From assembly GCA_963711465.1 (NCBI GenBank), contig CAVQEG010000003.1, positions 248,001-312,000 on the forward strand: 64,000 nucleotides of DNA, in the 5' to 3' direction. Of this stretch, positions 44,442-54,002 are shown in pieces. The notes under the pieces were generated by a model. It saw only the letters and a program-made list of their open reading frames with translations. It ran no database searches and was not told the DNA's origin. Numbering within the stretch: the stretch's first letter is position 1; each line of letters starts with the position of its first letter. The DNA comes from CAVQEG01 sp963711465. Its GTDB lineage: Bacteria; Bacteroidota; Ignavibacteria; OLB7. The position numbers and the translations under genes were made by a program.

Positions 44442-45275
44442 TCAGTGCTCCTCCGTCCGCTTCGGCGTGTAGTACCGCTTCAGCCACGCGCTCAGCCCGT
44501 CAAGTCCCGGAAACAGCACCCGCTCGGTGATGTTCGCCTGGTCGAGCTTGTCCCGGATCTCCCACTTCGCATCGGCCGGAATGACGATCCGCCGCCATAC
44601 CTCCGGATGCTCCTCCAGCCACGCGTGCAGATGCGTGCTCGGTGAATCCATCAGCGAGAAGAGCGCAAACTGGTTGACGATCCGGTCGTCCAGCGACGGC
44701 GGTTCCATGAATACCACGTAGTCCGTCGTGGCGAGCTGGTCGAACTCATGGATCGTCACCGCCGCACGTGCAAGCATCTCCGCGGTGAAGACGTACGCGT
44801 TCTCCTCGGCAAGGATCGTCTTGAGTATCCGCGGCAGCAGCTCGTTCGCCCGCACGTAGTCGACACACCAGATGGCGCCGTCCACGTCGAAGTGGTCCAC
44901 GTCCTCGGTGGCAAAGTGCATCGCGACGAATGGTGAGTACGTCCAGTCGAGCAGCCGCGTCGGGAGACCGTGGTGCTGCGCGACTGCAAGCCAGTTCCAG
45001 ATCGAATCCCCCGGAACCGCATCGCGATGGGCGTACTTGCGGAAGTTGCGGATCAGATGCCCCTCCAGCTGCTCGTAGTTGCGGCCGAGCCGGACGAGAC
45101 TCGTCGTCAGGTCGTGCTCCACGTCCTGCGTTCCGCGGAAGGCGAAGCTCGAGCGGAAGCGTCCGAGCGATTCCCTCCACGATCCCTCGTAGACCAGCTC
45201 GTTGAGCTCGTTCCACCCCGACACCCTGATCTCATTCACAATCGGTACCTTCGTGCCTTGTTTTCCGCGCCGCAC
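44442..45275 (-). CDS. FRG-domain protein
   Basis: 277 residues. The FRG domain is marked by FAFRGTQD near residue 48 and by WLAVAQHHGLPTRLLDWTYSPFVA near 95, both signature regions, then GAIWCVDY. FRG proteins occur alone or near toxins, phage and defence genes, but their biochemical function is not established. The C-terminal 80 residues (ALFSLMD...WRRIVIPA...ITERVLFPGLDGLSAWLKRYY) match the usual end of the family. It stands alone, divergent from the DHS-like gene across only about 70 bases. Confidence 0.82.
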   Translation of the reverse strand: MRRGKQGTKVPIVNEIRVSGWNELNELVYEGSWRESLGRFRSSFAFRGTQDVEHDLTTSLVRLGRNYEQLEGHLIRNFRKYAHRDAVPGDSIWNWLAVAQHHGLPTRLLDWTYSPFVAMHFATEDVDHFDVDGAIWCVDYVRANELLPRILKTILAEENAYVFTAEMLARAAVTIHEFDQLATTDYVVFMEPPSLDDRIVNQFALFSLMDSPSTHLHAWLEEHPEVWRRIVIPADAKWEIRDKLDQANITERVLFPGLDGLSAWLKRYYTPKRTEEH

Positions 45276-45345
45276 CGCGCCGACGTCCTACGCGCAAGCC
45301 GCCCAAGATACGACCTGCCGTTCGCGGCATGATCTCCAACCTCCG

Positions 45346-46305
45346 ATGTCCCGTTTTCCCAAGGTCGATCTCTCCGGCATCCGCCTGATACCGATCGACG
45401 AACGTCCCTCCAAAGTCTCCGAATCGCAGTGGGCCGCGCCGTTCGAACCGGGAGTGGAATTCGATCGGTTCGTCGCGTCGCTGCCGCACCTGCTGAAGGC
45501 GACCGAACTGCGGGAACTCGCCGACCACGTCGTCGGAGCGCTCGATGCGGGACGCCCGCGCATCATGATGTTTGGCGCCCATGTCGTCAAGGCCGGACTC
45601 GTTCCGGTGGTGGTCGATCTGCTTGAACGGGGAATCCTCAGCGGCGTGGCGATGAATTCCGCAGCGGCGATTCACGACGTCGAGGGCGCCCTCTTCGCGC
45701 GGACCTCCGAGGACGTGGCCGCGGCGATCACTGACGGATCGTTCGGAATGGCGCGGGAGACGGGAGAATTCATCAACGGTGTCCTCACACGTGCCTGGCG
45801 TTCCGACGATCACGACATCGGCTACGGCGAAGCGCTCGGCGATGCGCTGGCAGCCCGTTCCTCAAACCGACCCTCGATCCTCGCCACCTGCTCCCGGCTC
45901 GGACTTCCCGCCACCGTCCACGCTGCAATCGGCACCGATATCATTCACCAGCAACCATCCATGGACGGTGCGGCCACCGGTGAACTCACCTTCCGCGACT
46001 TCCGCCTCCTCTGCCATGAACTGCTCGATCTCGGCGGTGGCGGCGTCGTGCTCAACGTCGGCTCGGCCGTGCTGCTGCCCGAGGTCTTCCTCAAAGCGCT
46101 TACCGTCGCACGCAACCTCGGTGCGAAGGCGTTCGACTTCACCACGGCCAACTTCGATATGATTCAGCATTACCGTCCGAACACCAACGTCGTCGAGCGA
46201 CCGACGCGCGACGGCGGCCAGGGCTACACCTTCACCGGCCACCATGAAATCATGATTCCTCTCCTTGCGGCGATGGTGAAGAGCAGGATGGCCGGTAGTC
46301 GCTGA
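45346..46305 (+). CDS. Deoxyhypusine-synthase-like protein
   Basis: 319 residues from ATG 45346. It matches the DHS fold: MMFGAHVVKAGLVPVVVDLL, MNSAAAIHDVEGAL, DGSFGMARETGEFIN, IGTDIIHQQPSMDGAA and GGGVVLNVGSAVLLPEVFLKA. It ends shortly after TGHHEIMIPLL, with no S-W-G-K segment, the region that holds the catalytic lysine in eukaryotic and archaeal DHS. The bacterial group is therefore probably not a true deoxyhypusine synthase; homospermidine-type or NAD-dependent activity is possible. Well conserved in FCB genomes, function unknown. Confidence 0.82.
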   Translation: MSRFPKVDLSGIRLIPIDERPSKVSESQWAAPFEPGVEFDRFVASLPHLLKATELRELADHVVGALDAGRPRIMMFGAHVVKAGLVPVVVDLLERGILSGVAMNSAAAIHDVEGALFARTSEDVAAAITDGSFGMARETGEFINGVLTRAWRSDDHDIGYGEALGDALAARSSNRPSILATCSRLGLPATVHAAIGTDIIHQQPSMDGAATGELTFRDFRLLCHELLDLGGGGVVLNVGSAVLLPEVFLKALTVARNLGAKAFDFTTANFDMIQHYRPNTNVVERPTRDGGQGYTFTGHHEIMIPLLAAMVKSRMAGSR

Positions 46306-46343
46306 GGTTCGGTCGCGGTCTGGTGATGTGAACTGCGTGCGCA

Positions 46344-48122
46344 CTACTCGACGATCACCTTCGCGATCGTCGAGGCATCGCCCGTCGTGAGCCGCACGAG
46401 ATACGTGCCCGCCGGCAGTCCGGACGTATCGACGTCAACACGCTGCTCACCGACGGCGCGGTCCTCGTCGAGCAGTGTGGCGATGCGGCGGCCGCGACCG
46501 TCGACCAGCTCGAGATGAGCGCGATCGTTGTGACGCTGGCGCCATGATATCGCCATCCGGCCGACGCTCGGGTTGGGGCGAATTTCAAGTGCCGACGTAC
46601 TGCCGGCGCCCGACTCCACGGCGGCGACGAGGATTCCCTCGCCGATGAGCTGTACGGTTTCCGGTGCATCCCCGCCGTTGGTGTAGATCGCCAGTCGGGC
46701 GTCGTACCCACGCGGCGTGTCCGGCGTGAAGGTCAGCTCGACGGTGAGCGCCGCCGACGCATCCAGGGACGTTCCGTCGAGCGTTCCGGTGATCGCGAAC
46801 GCATCGGCGTCGGGTCCGCGCAGTCGCACGGAGTCGATCGTTGCGGGGTGCGCTCCATTGTTGCGCGCTACCGCGCGGGTAGCGGATTTCGTCGATCCGA
46901 CGGCGGTGGAATCGAAGCGGATCGTGTCGAGCAGCAATCCGACCTCGCCAGGCATCTGTTCGGCAAACGTGTAGATGTGACCGTCGAACGAGGTGAAGTA
47001 GAGTTCGCGATCGGCATCGACGCCGAAGGAGGAGATGCTCGTACCGGTTGCGATCTGACGGACGGAGACGCTGCCGGAACCGGGATCGTAGTCGAGCGCC
47101 CAGATGCGGCCGGAGCCGAAATCACCGAAGACGTAGCTGCCCTGCAGGGAGGCGATGCGACTTCCGCGGTAGACGAAGCCGCCGGTGATGGAGATTCCGA
47201 CCGAGTGGGAGTATTCCCACAGCGGCGAGGTGAGTCCGGACGAATCGCATCCTGACGACGGCGCGTAGCAGTGGTAACCCTCCATCGTATTCCACCCGTA
47301 ATTCCCACCCTTCTCGATCAGATCAACTTCCTCCCAGGCATCCTGTCCGACGTCACCCGCCCAGAGTCGACCGGTCTCCGAATCGAAGCTGAAGCGCCAC
47401 GGGTTGCGCAGGCCGTAGGCCCAGATCTCCTGGCGCCAGCCCTTGTCGTTGCCGACGAACGGATTGTCCGGGGGAATCGCGTAGTGGGTCGAATCGGTGG
47501 TGTCGTGCACGTCGATTCGCAGGATCGATGCCAGCAGGGTGGCGGGATTCTGTCCGTTGCCGTTCGGATCGCCGCCCGAACCGCCGTCGCCGAGGCCGAT
47601 GTAGAGCTGGCCGTCGGGACCGAAGAGCAGGCGACCGCCGTTGTGGTTGGCGAACGGCTCGGGGATCTGCATGATGACGTACTCGCTGGCAGCGTCGGCG
47701 CTGTCGGGATCGGCTCCGGAAACCGTGTAGCGGGCGACGACCGAGTGGCGCGGATTGCTCGCCGAGTAGTAGACGTAGAAGTACCCGTTCTGCTCGAACT
47801 GCGGATCGAACGCGAGACTGAGCAGACCCTCCTCGCCGCCGGAGGTCACCTTCGATCGGATATCGAGAAACGTGGCGGCGTCGGTCGTCGCCGAGTCGTT
47901 GTCGAACACCCGGATGGTGCCGCGCTGTTCGACGACGAACAGGCGATTGCTCCCGTCGTCGGGCGACTGCACGTCGAGCGGATTGGTGAAGCTGAGATGC
48001 GGGAATGCCACCCGGACGTCGACCCCGGCGGCAGCGGTGTCGGCCGCCGTGTTGCTCTGCTTCGCGCAGACGGGAGCTGCGAACATGATCAGCAGCAGGG
48101 GAAGGAGGTAGGAATGGCGCAT
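46344..48122 (-). CDS. Secreted PQQ-type sugar dehydrogenase-like protein with T9SS tail
   Basis: 592 residues from ATG 48122. Signal peptide MRHSYLLPLLLIMFAAPVCA. Residues about 35-400 form a six-bladed propeller of the soluble aldose-sugar/glucose dehydrogenase (YliI/GSDH) family: NPLDVQSPDDGSNRLFVVEQRG, EGLLSLAFDP, GGRLLFGPDGQLYIGLGDGG and GLRNPWRFSFD. Then come an about 100-residue Ig-like module (DTIRFDSTAVGS) and a C-terminal T9SS sorting domain (IRPNPSVGRMA, LPAGTYLVRL). Exported to the surface; may oxidise sugars with PQQ, but no PQQ biosynthesis genes are here. Confidence 0.88.
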   Translation of the reverse strand: MRHSYLLPLLLIMFAAPVCAKQSNTAADTAAAGVDVRVAFPHLSFTNPLDVQSPDDGSNRLFVVEQRGTIRVFDNDSATTDAATFLDIRSKVTSGGEEGLLSLAFDPQFEQNGYFYVYYSASNPRHSVVARYTVSGADPDSADAASEYVIMQIPEPFANHNGGRLLFGPDGQLYIGLGDGGSGGDPNGNGQNPATLLASILRIDVHDTTDSTHYAIPPDNPFVGNDKGWRQEIWAYGLRNPWRFSFDSETGRLWAGDVGQDAWEEVDLIEKGGNYGWNTMEGYHCYAPSSGCDSSGLTSPLWEYSHSVGISITGGFVYRGSRIASLQGSYVFGDFGSGRIWALDYDPGSGSVSVRQIATGTSISSFGVDADRELYFTSFDGHIYTFAEQMPGEVGLLLDTIRFDSTAVGSTKSATRAVARNNGAHPATIDSVRLRGPDADAFAITGTLDGTSLDASAALTVELTFTPDTPRGYDARLAIYTNGGDAPETVQLIGEGILVAAVESGAGSTSALEIRPNPSVGRMAISWRQRHNDRAHLELVDGRGRRIATLLDEDRAVGEQRVDVDTSGLPAGTYLVRLTTGDASTIAKVIVE

Positions 48123-48234
48123 GGCATCGCTGCGATTGATGAATGTCCGCCGTGGGATACCGGATCTGCGCCACCGAGCCACTGCGGTGTCGGCGCGGTA
48201 CCAGCTCCGCGGATGACGGTATTTCTGAGGTCTG

Positions 48235-49017
48235 CTAGCGGCCCTCGAAGGTCGCGGCGCGCTTCTCGAGGAACGCGCCGGTGCCCTCCTTGAAATCGCC
48301 GGTGGCACAGCATTCGCCGAACAGCCGCGACTCGAGCTCGAGTCCGTCGTCGATCTGCGCGTCGGTGGCGGCAACGGTGGCTTCGAGCGCACGCTGCACC
48401 GCCAGCGGTCCCTTGGTGAGAATTTTTCCCATCATCTCCTCGGCCTTCGCCATCAGCTCGTCCGGTGCATAGACGTGGTTGACGAGCCCGATGCGCTCGG
48501 CGGTCGCGGCGTCGATCGTGTCGCCGGTGAGGTTGTACTCCACTGCCCGCGCCGGACCGATCAGCCGCGCGAGGCGCTGCGTGCCACCGAAGCCGGGGAT
48601 GATGCCGAGGTTCACCTCTGGCTGGCCGAACTTCGCACGCTCGCTGGCCAGGCGGATGTGGCAGCTCATGGCCAGTTCGCAGCCGCCACCGAGCGCGAAT
48701 CCATTGACGGCGGCGATCACCGGCGCGGTCATGCGTTCGATTGCATTGAACACGGCCTGACCGCGCGCGGAATACTCCTGTCCACCCGGTTCGTCGAGCT
48801 TGTTGAGTTCGGCGATGTCGGCACCGGCGGCGAACGCCTTGTCGCCGGCACCGGTGATGATCACGCCTCGAACGGAGTGGTCGTCGCGAAGCTCGTGGAT
48901 CGTCATGTGGAGCTCCTCGAGCAGCTGGACGTTGAGCGCGTTGAGCTTGTCGGGGCGATTGAGCGTCACCACCGCGTAGCCGTCGCGGCGATCGAGGAGA
49001 AGCGTTTCGAGGGTCAT
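48235..49017 (-). CDS. Enoyl-CoA hydratase/isomerase
   Basis: 260 residues, the normal size, from ATG 49017. Crotonase fold: LNRPDKLNALN, oxyanion-hole AGADIAEL and GGGCELAMSC, with the catalytic Glu residues in QPEVNLGIIPGFGGTQRL. These are the two acids of fatty-acid-oxidation hydratases. It hydrates trans-2-enoyl-CoA, probably in fatty-acid beta-oxidation. A single gene, divergent from the DUF58 gene across about 150 bases. Confidence 0.93.
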   Translation of the reverse strand: MTLETLLLDRRDGYAVVTLNRPDKLNALNVQLLEELHMTIHELRDDHSVRGVIITGAGDKAFAAGADIAELNKLDEPGGQEYSARGQAVFNAIERMTAPVIAAVNGFALGGGCELAMSCHIRLASERAKFGQPEVNLGIIPGFGGTQRLARLIGPARAVEYNLTGDTIDAATAERIGLVNHVYAPDELMAKAEEMMGKILTKGPLAVQRALEATVAATDAQIDDGLELESRLFGECCATGDFKEGTGAFLEKRAATFEGR

Positions 49018-49168
49018 GTCGAATTCGTGTAGATGGGGTTGTGCCCGATCGATCGGTGTGATTCCGAAGATACCAATCGCCGCTGCTTCGGGACGGTCGC
49101 CACGGCCGCGCCTGCCGGGCGTCGCACCGCGTGTATCTTGCAGGCACTTCACGTTCGTCGACTGCTTC

Positions 49169-50065
49169 ATGAAGGACTTCCGCACATACCTCGATCCCGC
49201 GATCGTCTCGCGCATCTCCTCGCTGGAGCTTCGCGCGCGGATGGTGGTGGAGGGATTCATCACCGGACTGCACAAGTCCCCCTACCACGGGTTCTCCGTG
49301 GAATTCGCCGAGCACCGTCAGTACATGCCGGGCGACGAGATCCGCCACATCGACTGGAAGGTGTATGGCCGCACCGATCGGCACTACATCAAGCAGTACG
49401 AGGAGGAAACCAACCTCAAGGCGTACGTCATTCTGGATGCCTCGGCGTCGATGGCTTATCGCTCCGACGACCGGCTTTCGAAATTCGACTACGCCATCTC
49501 GCTTGCAGCGGCGCTGTCGTTTCTGATGATGAAACAGCAGGACGCGGTGGGTGCGGCGGTCTACGACACCGAACTGCGGGGCTTCCTGCCACCGAGGTCG
49601 CGACCGAGCTATCTGCATGAGATTCTCCGGCTCTTCACCGCCTCGGAACCGTCGAGCGGAACGGGGACGGCGCGTTCGCTGAACCTGCTGGCCGAGCGGA
49701 TCCGACGGCGTGGTCTGGTGGTGGTGCTGAGCGACTTCTTCGACGATCCCGACGACGTGGTCACCGCCTTGAAGCACTTCCGCCACAAGCAGAACGAGGT
49801 GATCGCCATGCAGGTGCTCGATCCGATGGAGCGGACGTTCGACTTCGGTCGGAACGCGACGTTCCGCGACATGGAGACGGGCGAACAAATGTCGACGCAG
49901 CCGTACCAGATACGCAGGGCGTACGCCGATGCGATGGACGAATTCACCAACCGGATCAAACGCGAGTGCCGCGAGCACGGCATCGACTACGTGCTGCTCG
50001 ACACCTCGGTGCCCTACGACAAGGCGCTTGCTGAATACCTCAACAAGCGCCGGAGAATCGGGTAA
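49169..50065 (+). CDS. DUF58-family protein
   Basis: 298 residues. The hallmark H-K-S-P-Y-H-G-F-S-V-E-F segment, GDEIRHIDWKVYGRTD and KQYEEE identify DUF58. A von Willebrand A-like motif LDASASM (D-x-S-x-S) and VVLSDFFDDP follow, typical of the family, which usually lies next to MoxR AAA ATPases and BatA/BatB in Bacteroidota. Here no MoxR or Bat gene is adjacent, which is noteworthy. Cytosolic or membrane-associated; role in envelope or protein-folding processes is only inferred. Confidence 0.88.
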   Translation: MKDFRTYLDPAIVSRISSLELRARMVVEGFITGLHKSPYHGFSVEFAEHRQYMPGDEIRHIDWKVYGRTDRHYIKQYEEETNLKAYVILDASASMAYRSDDRLSKFDYAISLAAALSFLMMKQQDAVGAAVYDTELRGFLPPRSRPSYLHEILRLFTASEPSSGTGTARSLNLLAERIRRRGLVVVLSDFFDDPDDVVTALKHFRHKQNEVIAMQVLDPMERTFDFGRNATFRDMETGEQMSTQPYQIRRAYADAMDEFTNRIKRECREHGIDYVLLDTSVPYDKALAEYLNKRRRIG

Positions 50066-50128
50066 GGAATTTCAAGCCGGATCAGCACCGCGCCGCAGTG
50101 GCGCACGACTCCCGCGACCGAACTGCGA

Positions 50129-51133
50129 TCACCCACCGACCACGCGACCCATGACGATGCACGCTTCGTTGCGCGAGGTCAGCTCAGACTTCAGCGCGTC
50201 GAGCGCATCGGCCGCGACGACGATCACCAGACCGATGCCGAGGTTGAACGTGCGCCGCATGTCATCCTCGGGAACACCGCCCAGCTCCTGAATGAACCGG
50301 AAGATCGCGGGGCGCTCCCAGGCGTCGTAGTCGACCTCGAGCCGCAGCGGATCGCGCACGACGCGCCGTGTGTTTCCCTCGATGCCACCGCCGGTGATGT
50401 GGGCGAATGCGTGGACGCCGTGGATCGACATCGCGTGCTGAATCAGGCGGAGGTAGGAGCGGTGCACGGCGAGCAGAGCGTCGCCGATCGACTCACCGGT
50501 TTCGGGCACCAGGTCGTCGAGACCATGCGACTGCAACAGGACCGACCGTGCCAGCGAGTAGCCGTTGGTGTGCAGTCCGGTGGATGGAATTCCGACGAGC
50601 AGGTCGCCCTCTTCGACGCGATCACCGGTCAGCATGCGATCGCGTTCGACGACACCGACGACGGTGCCGGCCAGATCGAATTCTCCGTCCTGGTACATCG
50701 ACGGCATCTCTGCGGTCTCACCACCGATGAGCGCGCAGCCGTTCTCGAGGCAGGCGGTCGCGAATCCATCGACGACGTCGGCGCCCACCTGCGGCTGGAG
50801 CCGACCGGTGGCGAAGTAGTCGAGGAAGTAGAGCGGGACGGCGCCGCAGACGGCGATGTCGTTGACACAGTGATTGACCAGATCGCGTCCCACGGTATCG
50901 AATCGACGAGCCTGGAAGGCCACCTTCAGCTTGGTGCCGACGCCGTCGACGGAGCTGACGAGCACCGGGCGGTCGAATTCCTTCAGGAACGAGACGTCGT
51001 AGAGGCCACCGAATCCGCCGATCTCCGCCAGTACGCGGTCGTTGAACGTGCGGCGGACCATCGGCTTGATCCGCTCCACGAGTTCCTCCCCTGCGGCGAT
51101 GTCCACGCCGGCGGACTTGTAGGTCGATGCCAT
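50129..51133 (-). CDS. purM: Phosphoribosylformylglycinamidine cyclo-ligase
   Basis: 334 residues. Forms AIR from FGAM with ATP in purine synthesis. SSVDGVGTKLKVA, VNHCVNDIAVCGAVPLYFLDYF, LIGGETAEMPSMY and AHITGGGIEGN are the family motifs, including Mg and ATP contacts. Complete and normal in length. It is the last gene of the minus-strand group ptsN-hisS-sensor kinase-purM. Confidence 0.95.
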   Translation of the reverse strand: MASTYKSAGVDIAAGEELVERIKPMVRRTFNDRVLAEIGGFGGLYDVSFLKEFDRPVLVSSVDGVGTKLKVAFQARRFDTVGRDLVNHCVNDIAVCGAVPLYFLDYFATGRLQPQVGADVVDGFATACLENGCALIGGETAEMPSMYQDGEFDLAGTVVGVVERDRMLTGDRVEEGDLLVGIPSTGLHTNGYSLARSVLLQSHGLDDLVPETGESIGDALLAVHRSYLRLIQHAMSIHGVHAFAHITGGGIEGNTRRVVRDPLRLEVDYDAWERPAIFRFIQELGGVPEDDMRRTFNLGIGLVIVVAADALDALKSELTSRNEACIVMGRVVGG

Positions 51134-51179
51134 GCTGTTGGTGCTGTCGGTTGGTTAATGAATGGGCCGGGCGCGGCCG

Positions 51180-52535
51180 TCAGGAATCCCCGCGAGTCTC
51201 CCCGGACCGAACGTCGTCGGGAATGTCGAGCGGGCGGGCCGAGCGATTCGAAGCCGATGCCTCGGGTTCGACGGCGGTAAGGAGAATTCGGAACGTCGTG
51301 CCTTTCGAAGAGGACTCCTTGATGAAAATGCGTCCGCCGTGGTACTCCTCGATGATGCGTCGCGCCAGCGACAGGCCGAGTCCCCATCCGCGGGTCTTGG
51401 TAGAGAAGCCGGGGCGGAAGATATCCTTGCGGACCTTCGGGTCGATTCCTCTGCCGGTGTCGCTCACGTCGATAACGGCGTCGGAGCGGTTGCGCCGCAG
51501 CGTGATGCGGATGGCGCCGTCACGTCGATCCATGGCGTCGACGGCGTTGCGAATCAGATTCTCCAGGACCCACTCGAACAGATCGAGGTTGATCGCGGCG
51601 TAGACCACGCCAGTGTCCTCGAGCGTGAGCGAGACGCGCTTGCCGAGATGCGGCAGGCGGCGGTCGAAGTACTGGATGACGCTCCGGATGGCACCGTTGA
51701 GTTCCACCGTACGCACTTCGGCGGCCGAGCCGATCTTGGAGAACCTGTGAGCGACGGTGTTGAGGCGCTCGACGTCGCGCTGCATTTCGTCGGCCGCCTC
51801 GATCACCTGCTCGGAGTCCTCCGGCATCAGGCGCAGCAGCTCGATCCATCCGAGCAGCGAGCTGAGCGGCGTGCCGAGCTGATGCGCCGTCTCCTTGGCC
51901 ATTCCCACCCAGATGTTCGACTGCTCATTGCGTTTGATGTGGCTGAAGCTCAGGTACCCGACGAGGATGAACATCGCGCCGATGATGATCTCCACGTACG
52001 GAAGCCAGCGAAGCTGCTGTACGAGATCGGATTCACCGTAGAAGATGTAGTTGCGGATCACCGAGTCGCCGTTCTCGATCGAGTAGATCGGCAGGGGATC
52101 GTAGGTGGACCTCATCCTGTCGAGGCGTCGGACCATCCAGTCCATCTGCTCTTCGAACGGCAGGGTGGTGTCGAGCTTGATGTGCTTCAGCGATTCGGTC
52201 GACAGTGCCATCGTATCGGGGCGCACCTGCGGCGAGCCGACGTCGTCGGTGATCGCCATGGGGAAGTCGATCATGTCCGACTGTACCATTTCCCAGTAGA
52301 GCTCCGACAGCGCATCGGTCGTTCCTTCCTGCGCACCGGGAGAGTTGAAGGCGTTGCCGTAGGTGGTGAGAATCTTCGCGTAGAAGCTGGCCGTCTTGCG
52401 CTCGTTCTGCTTGAGGTCCTGCACCAGCCGCTGCGTATAGAGCAGCGTCCCGCCGACGATCGCCAGGGCGAAGACCACCAGCGCGATCTTGATGTTCGCG
52501 GAGACGGGAAGGCGGATGGACTGGAGTCGGGACAT
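51180..52535 (-). CDS. Sensor histidine kinase, two-membrane-span type
   Basis: 451 residues. Membrane helices at about 18-35 and 190-212 (VEIIIGAMFILVGYLSF) flank a periplasmic region. The phospho-His lies in KETAHQLGTPLSS, an H-Q-L-G-T-P form typical of a Bacteroidota group of kinases without HAMP. The HATPase has ENLIRNAVDAMD, SDTGRGIDP and GWGLGLSLARRI. No response regulator is next to it. 47 bases separate it from purM and 88 from hisS. Confidence 0.88.
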   Translation of the reverse strand: MSRLQSIRLPVSANIKIALVVFALAIVGGTLLYTQRLVQDLKQNERKTASFYAKILTTYGNAFNSPGAQEGTTDALSELYWEMVQSDMIDFPMAITDDVGSPQVRPDTMALSTESLKHIKLDTTLPFEEQMDWMVRRLDRMRSTYDPLPIYSIENGDSVIRNYIFYGESDLVQQLRWLPYVEIIIGAMFILVGYLSFSHIKRNEQSNIWVGMAKETAHQLGTPLSSLLGWIELLRLMPEDSEQVIEAADEMQRDVERLNTVAHRFSKIGSAAEVRTVELNGAIRSVIQYFDRRLPHLGKRVSLTLEDTGVVYAAINLDLFEWVLENLIRNAVDAMDRRDGAIRITLRRNRSDAVIDVSDTGRGIDPKVRKDIFRPGFSTKTRGWGLGLSLARRIIEEYHGGRIFIKESSSKGTTFRILLTAVEPEASASNRSARPLDIPDDVRSGETRGDS

Positions 52536-52622
52536 CGAGACGACGGACCGCTGACGGGTCCGGTGAATCGGGAACGATGGAGCTGCTCGCCACCGAATCG
52601 ACGGATAACGAGCCGAAGATTG

Positions 52623-53894
52623 TCAGCCCTGAGAGGCGGCCACCAGCTCGGCTTCCAGTTGCTCGAAGGGGACCGCCCGCTGTTCTCCTGCGGCCATGTC
52701 CTTGACCTGCGCGGTTCGATCGGCCAGTTCGTTCGAACCGACGATCACCACACGGCGCGCATTCTTGCGATTGGCGTCGCGCATCTGAGCTTTCATCGAG
52801 CGCCGCAGCAGGTCGGACTCCACCGACACTCCGGCGCGGCGCAGATCGTGCGCGGTGCCTGCCGCCCAGCGACGCGCCTCGTCGTCGAGCGCCACGAGGT
52901 AGACATCGAGCGCAGCGGCGGCATCGGTGAACGCGCCGGCCGCTTCCATGCCGATGAGCAGCCGCTCCATGCCGAAGGAGAATCCGATCGCCGGCGCCGG
53001 CTTTCCGCCGAGCTGTTCGACCAGCATGTCGTAGCGACCGCCGCCACCGAGCGCATCCTGCGCGCCGAGATCGAGCCCCTGGAATTCGAACGCCGTTCGC
53101 GTGTAGTAGTCCAGTCCGCGGACCAGGCGCGGATCGACGACGTAGTCGATTGCCTCGCGCTCGAGCATCTCGCGCACGGTGTCGAAGTGCTGGCGCGACT
53201 CCGCGCCGAGGTGATCGAGGATCTCCGGCGCGCCCTTGCACGCCTCCACGTCCTCCTCGCGCTTCGAATCGAGTACCCGCATCGGATTGGTATCGAGCCG
53301 TCGACGGCTGTCGTCGCTGAGTTGCGCTTCGCGTTCGCGCAGGAATTCGCGCAGCGCCGCACGGTAGGCCGCGCGCTCCTCCGGCATGCCGATCGAGTTG
53401 AGCCGCAGCCGCACGTTGCGGATGCCCAGATCGGCCAGCAGATCGTGTCCGATGGCGATCACCTCCGCATCGGTCTCCGGGTAGGGCGAACCGAGGATCT
53501 CGGCGCCGAACTGGTGGAACTGGCGGTAGCGGCCGGCCTGTGGCTGTTCATACCGGAACATCGGTCCGACGTAGTACCAGCGCGTCAGCGGCTGGTTCTG
53601 CCCCACGGCGTGCTCGACGTATGCGCGCACCGCACCGGCGGTCAGCTCGGGTCGAAGCGTGATCGATTCGGGCGGATCGGAGCGATCGTCGAACGTGTAC
53701 ATCTCCTTGCCGACGACGTCGGTGTGCTCGCCGACGCCCCGGCGGAAGAGTTCGGTCGCCTCGACGATCGGCAGACGGATTTCGCCGAAGCCGTAGCGGC
53801 GCATCAGCGATTCGACGACGTGTTCGATGCGCCGCCACCGCGCGGCCTCCTCGGGAAGGATGTCGCGGAACCCCTTGAGCGATTGAAAAGCCAT
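52623..53894 (-). CDS. hisS: Histidyl-tRNA synthetase
   Basis: 423 residues, class II. Motif 1 surrounds GFGEIRLPIVEATELF, motif 2 is VGPMFRYEQPQAGRYRQFHQFG, the histidine-binding boxes are LVRGLDYYTRTAFEF and GGGRYDML, motif 3 is AIGFSFGMERLL, and the C-terminal anticodon-binding domain contains KKNARRVVIVG-like RKNARRVVIVGSNE. Complete and the expected length. Confidence 0.96.
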   Translation of the reverse strand: MAFQSLKGFRDILPEEAARWRRIEHVVESLMRRYGFGEIRLPIVEATELFRRGVGEHTDVVGKEMYTFDDRSDPPESITLRPELTAGAVRAYVEHAVGQNQPLTRWYYVGPMFRYEQPQAGRYRQFHQFGAEILGSPYPETDAEVIAIGHDLLADLGIRNVRLRLNSIGMPEERAAYRAALREFLREREAQLSDDSRRRLDTNPMRVLDSKREEDVEACKGAPEILDHLGAESRQHFDTVREMLEREAIDYVVDPRLVRGLDYYTRTAFEFQGLDLGAQDALGGGGRYDMLVEQLGGKPAPAIGFSFGMERLLIGMEAAGAFTDAAAALDVYLVALDDEARRWAAGTAHDLRRAGVSVESDLLRRSMKAQMRDANRKNARRVVIVGSNELADRTAQVKDMAAGEQRAVPFEQLEAELVAASQG

Positions 53895-53941
53895 GTGAGA
53901 ATTCGAATGCAGGAAGCGGCGCGGAACGCCGAAACGGACAA

Positions 53942-53962
53942 CGCCCTTCCTCGGGAAGGGCG
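53942..53962 (-). terminator. Intrinsic terminator after ptsN
   Basis: CGCCCTTCC and its complement flank a 3-base loop. On the minus strand the stem is followed by TTGTCCGTTTC. It is 40 bases past the ptsN stop and before hisS. Confidence 0.6.
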
Positions 53963-54002
53963 CCGGAGCGGGTGGGATAATTCGAAGCCGGGTGCCGGAG
54001 GA

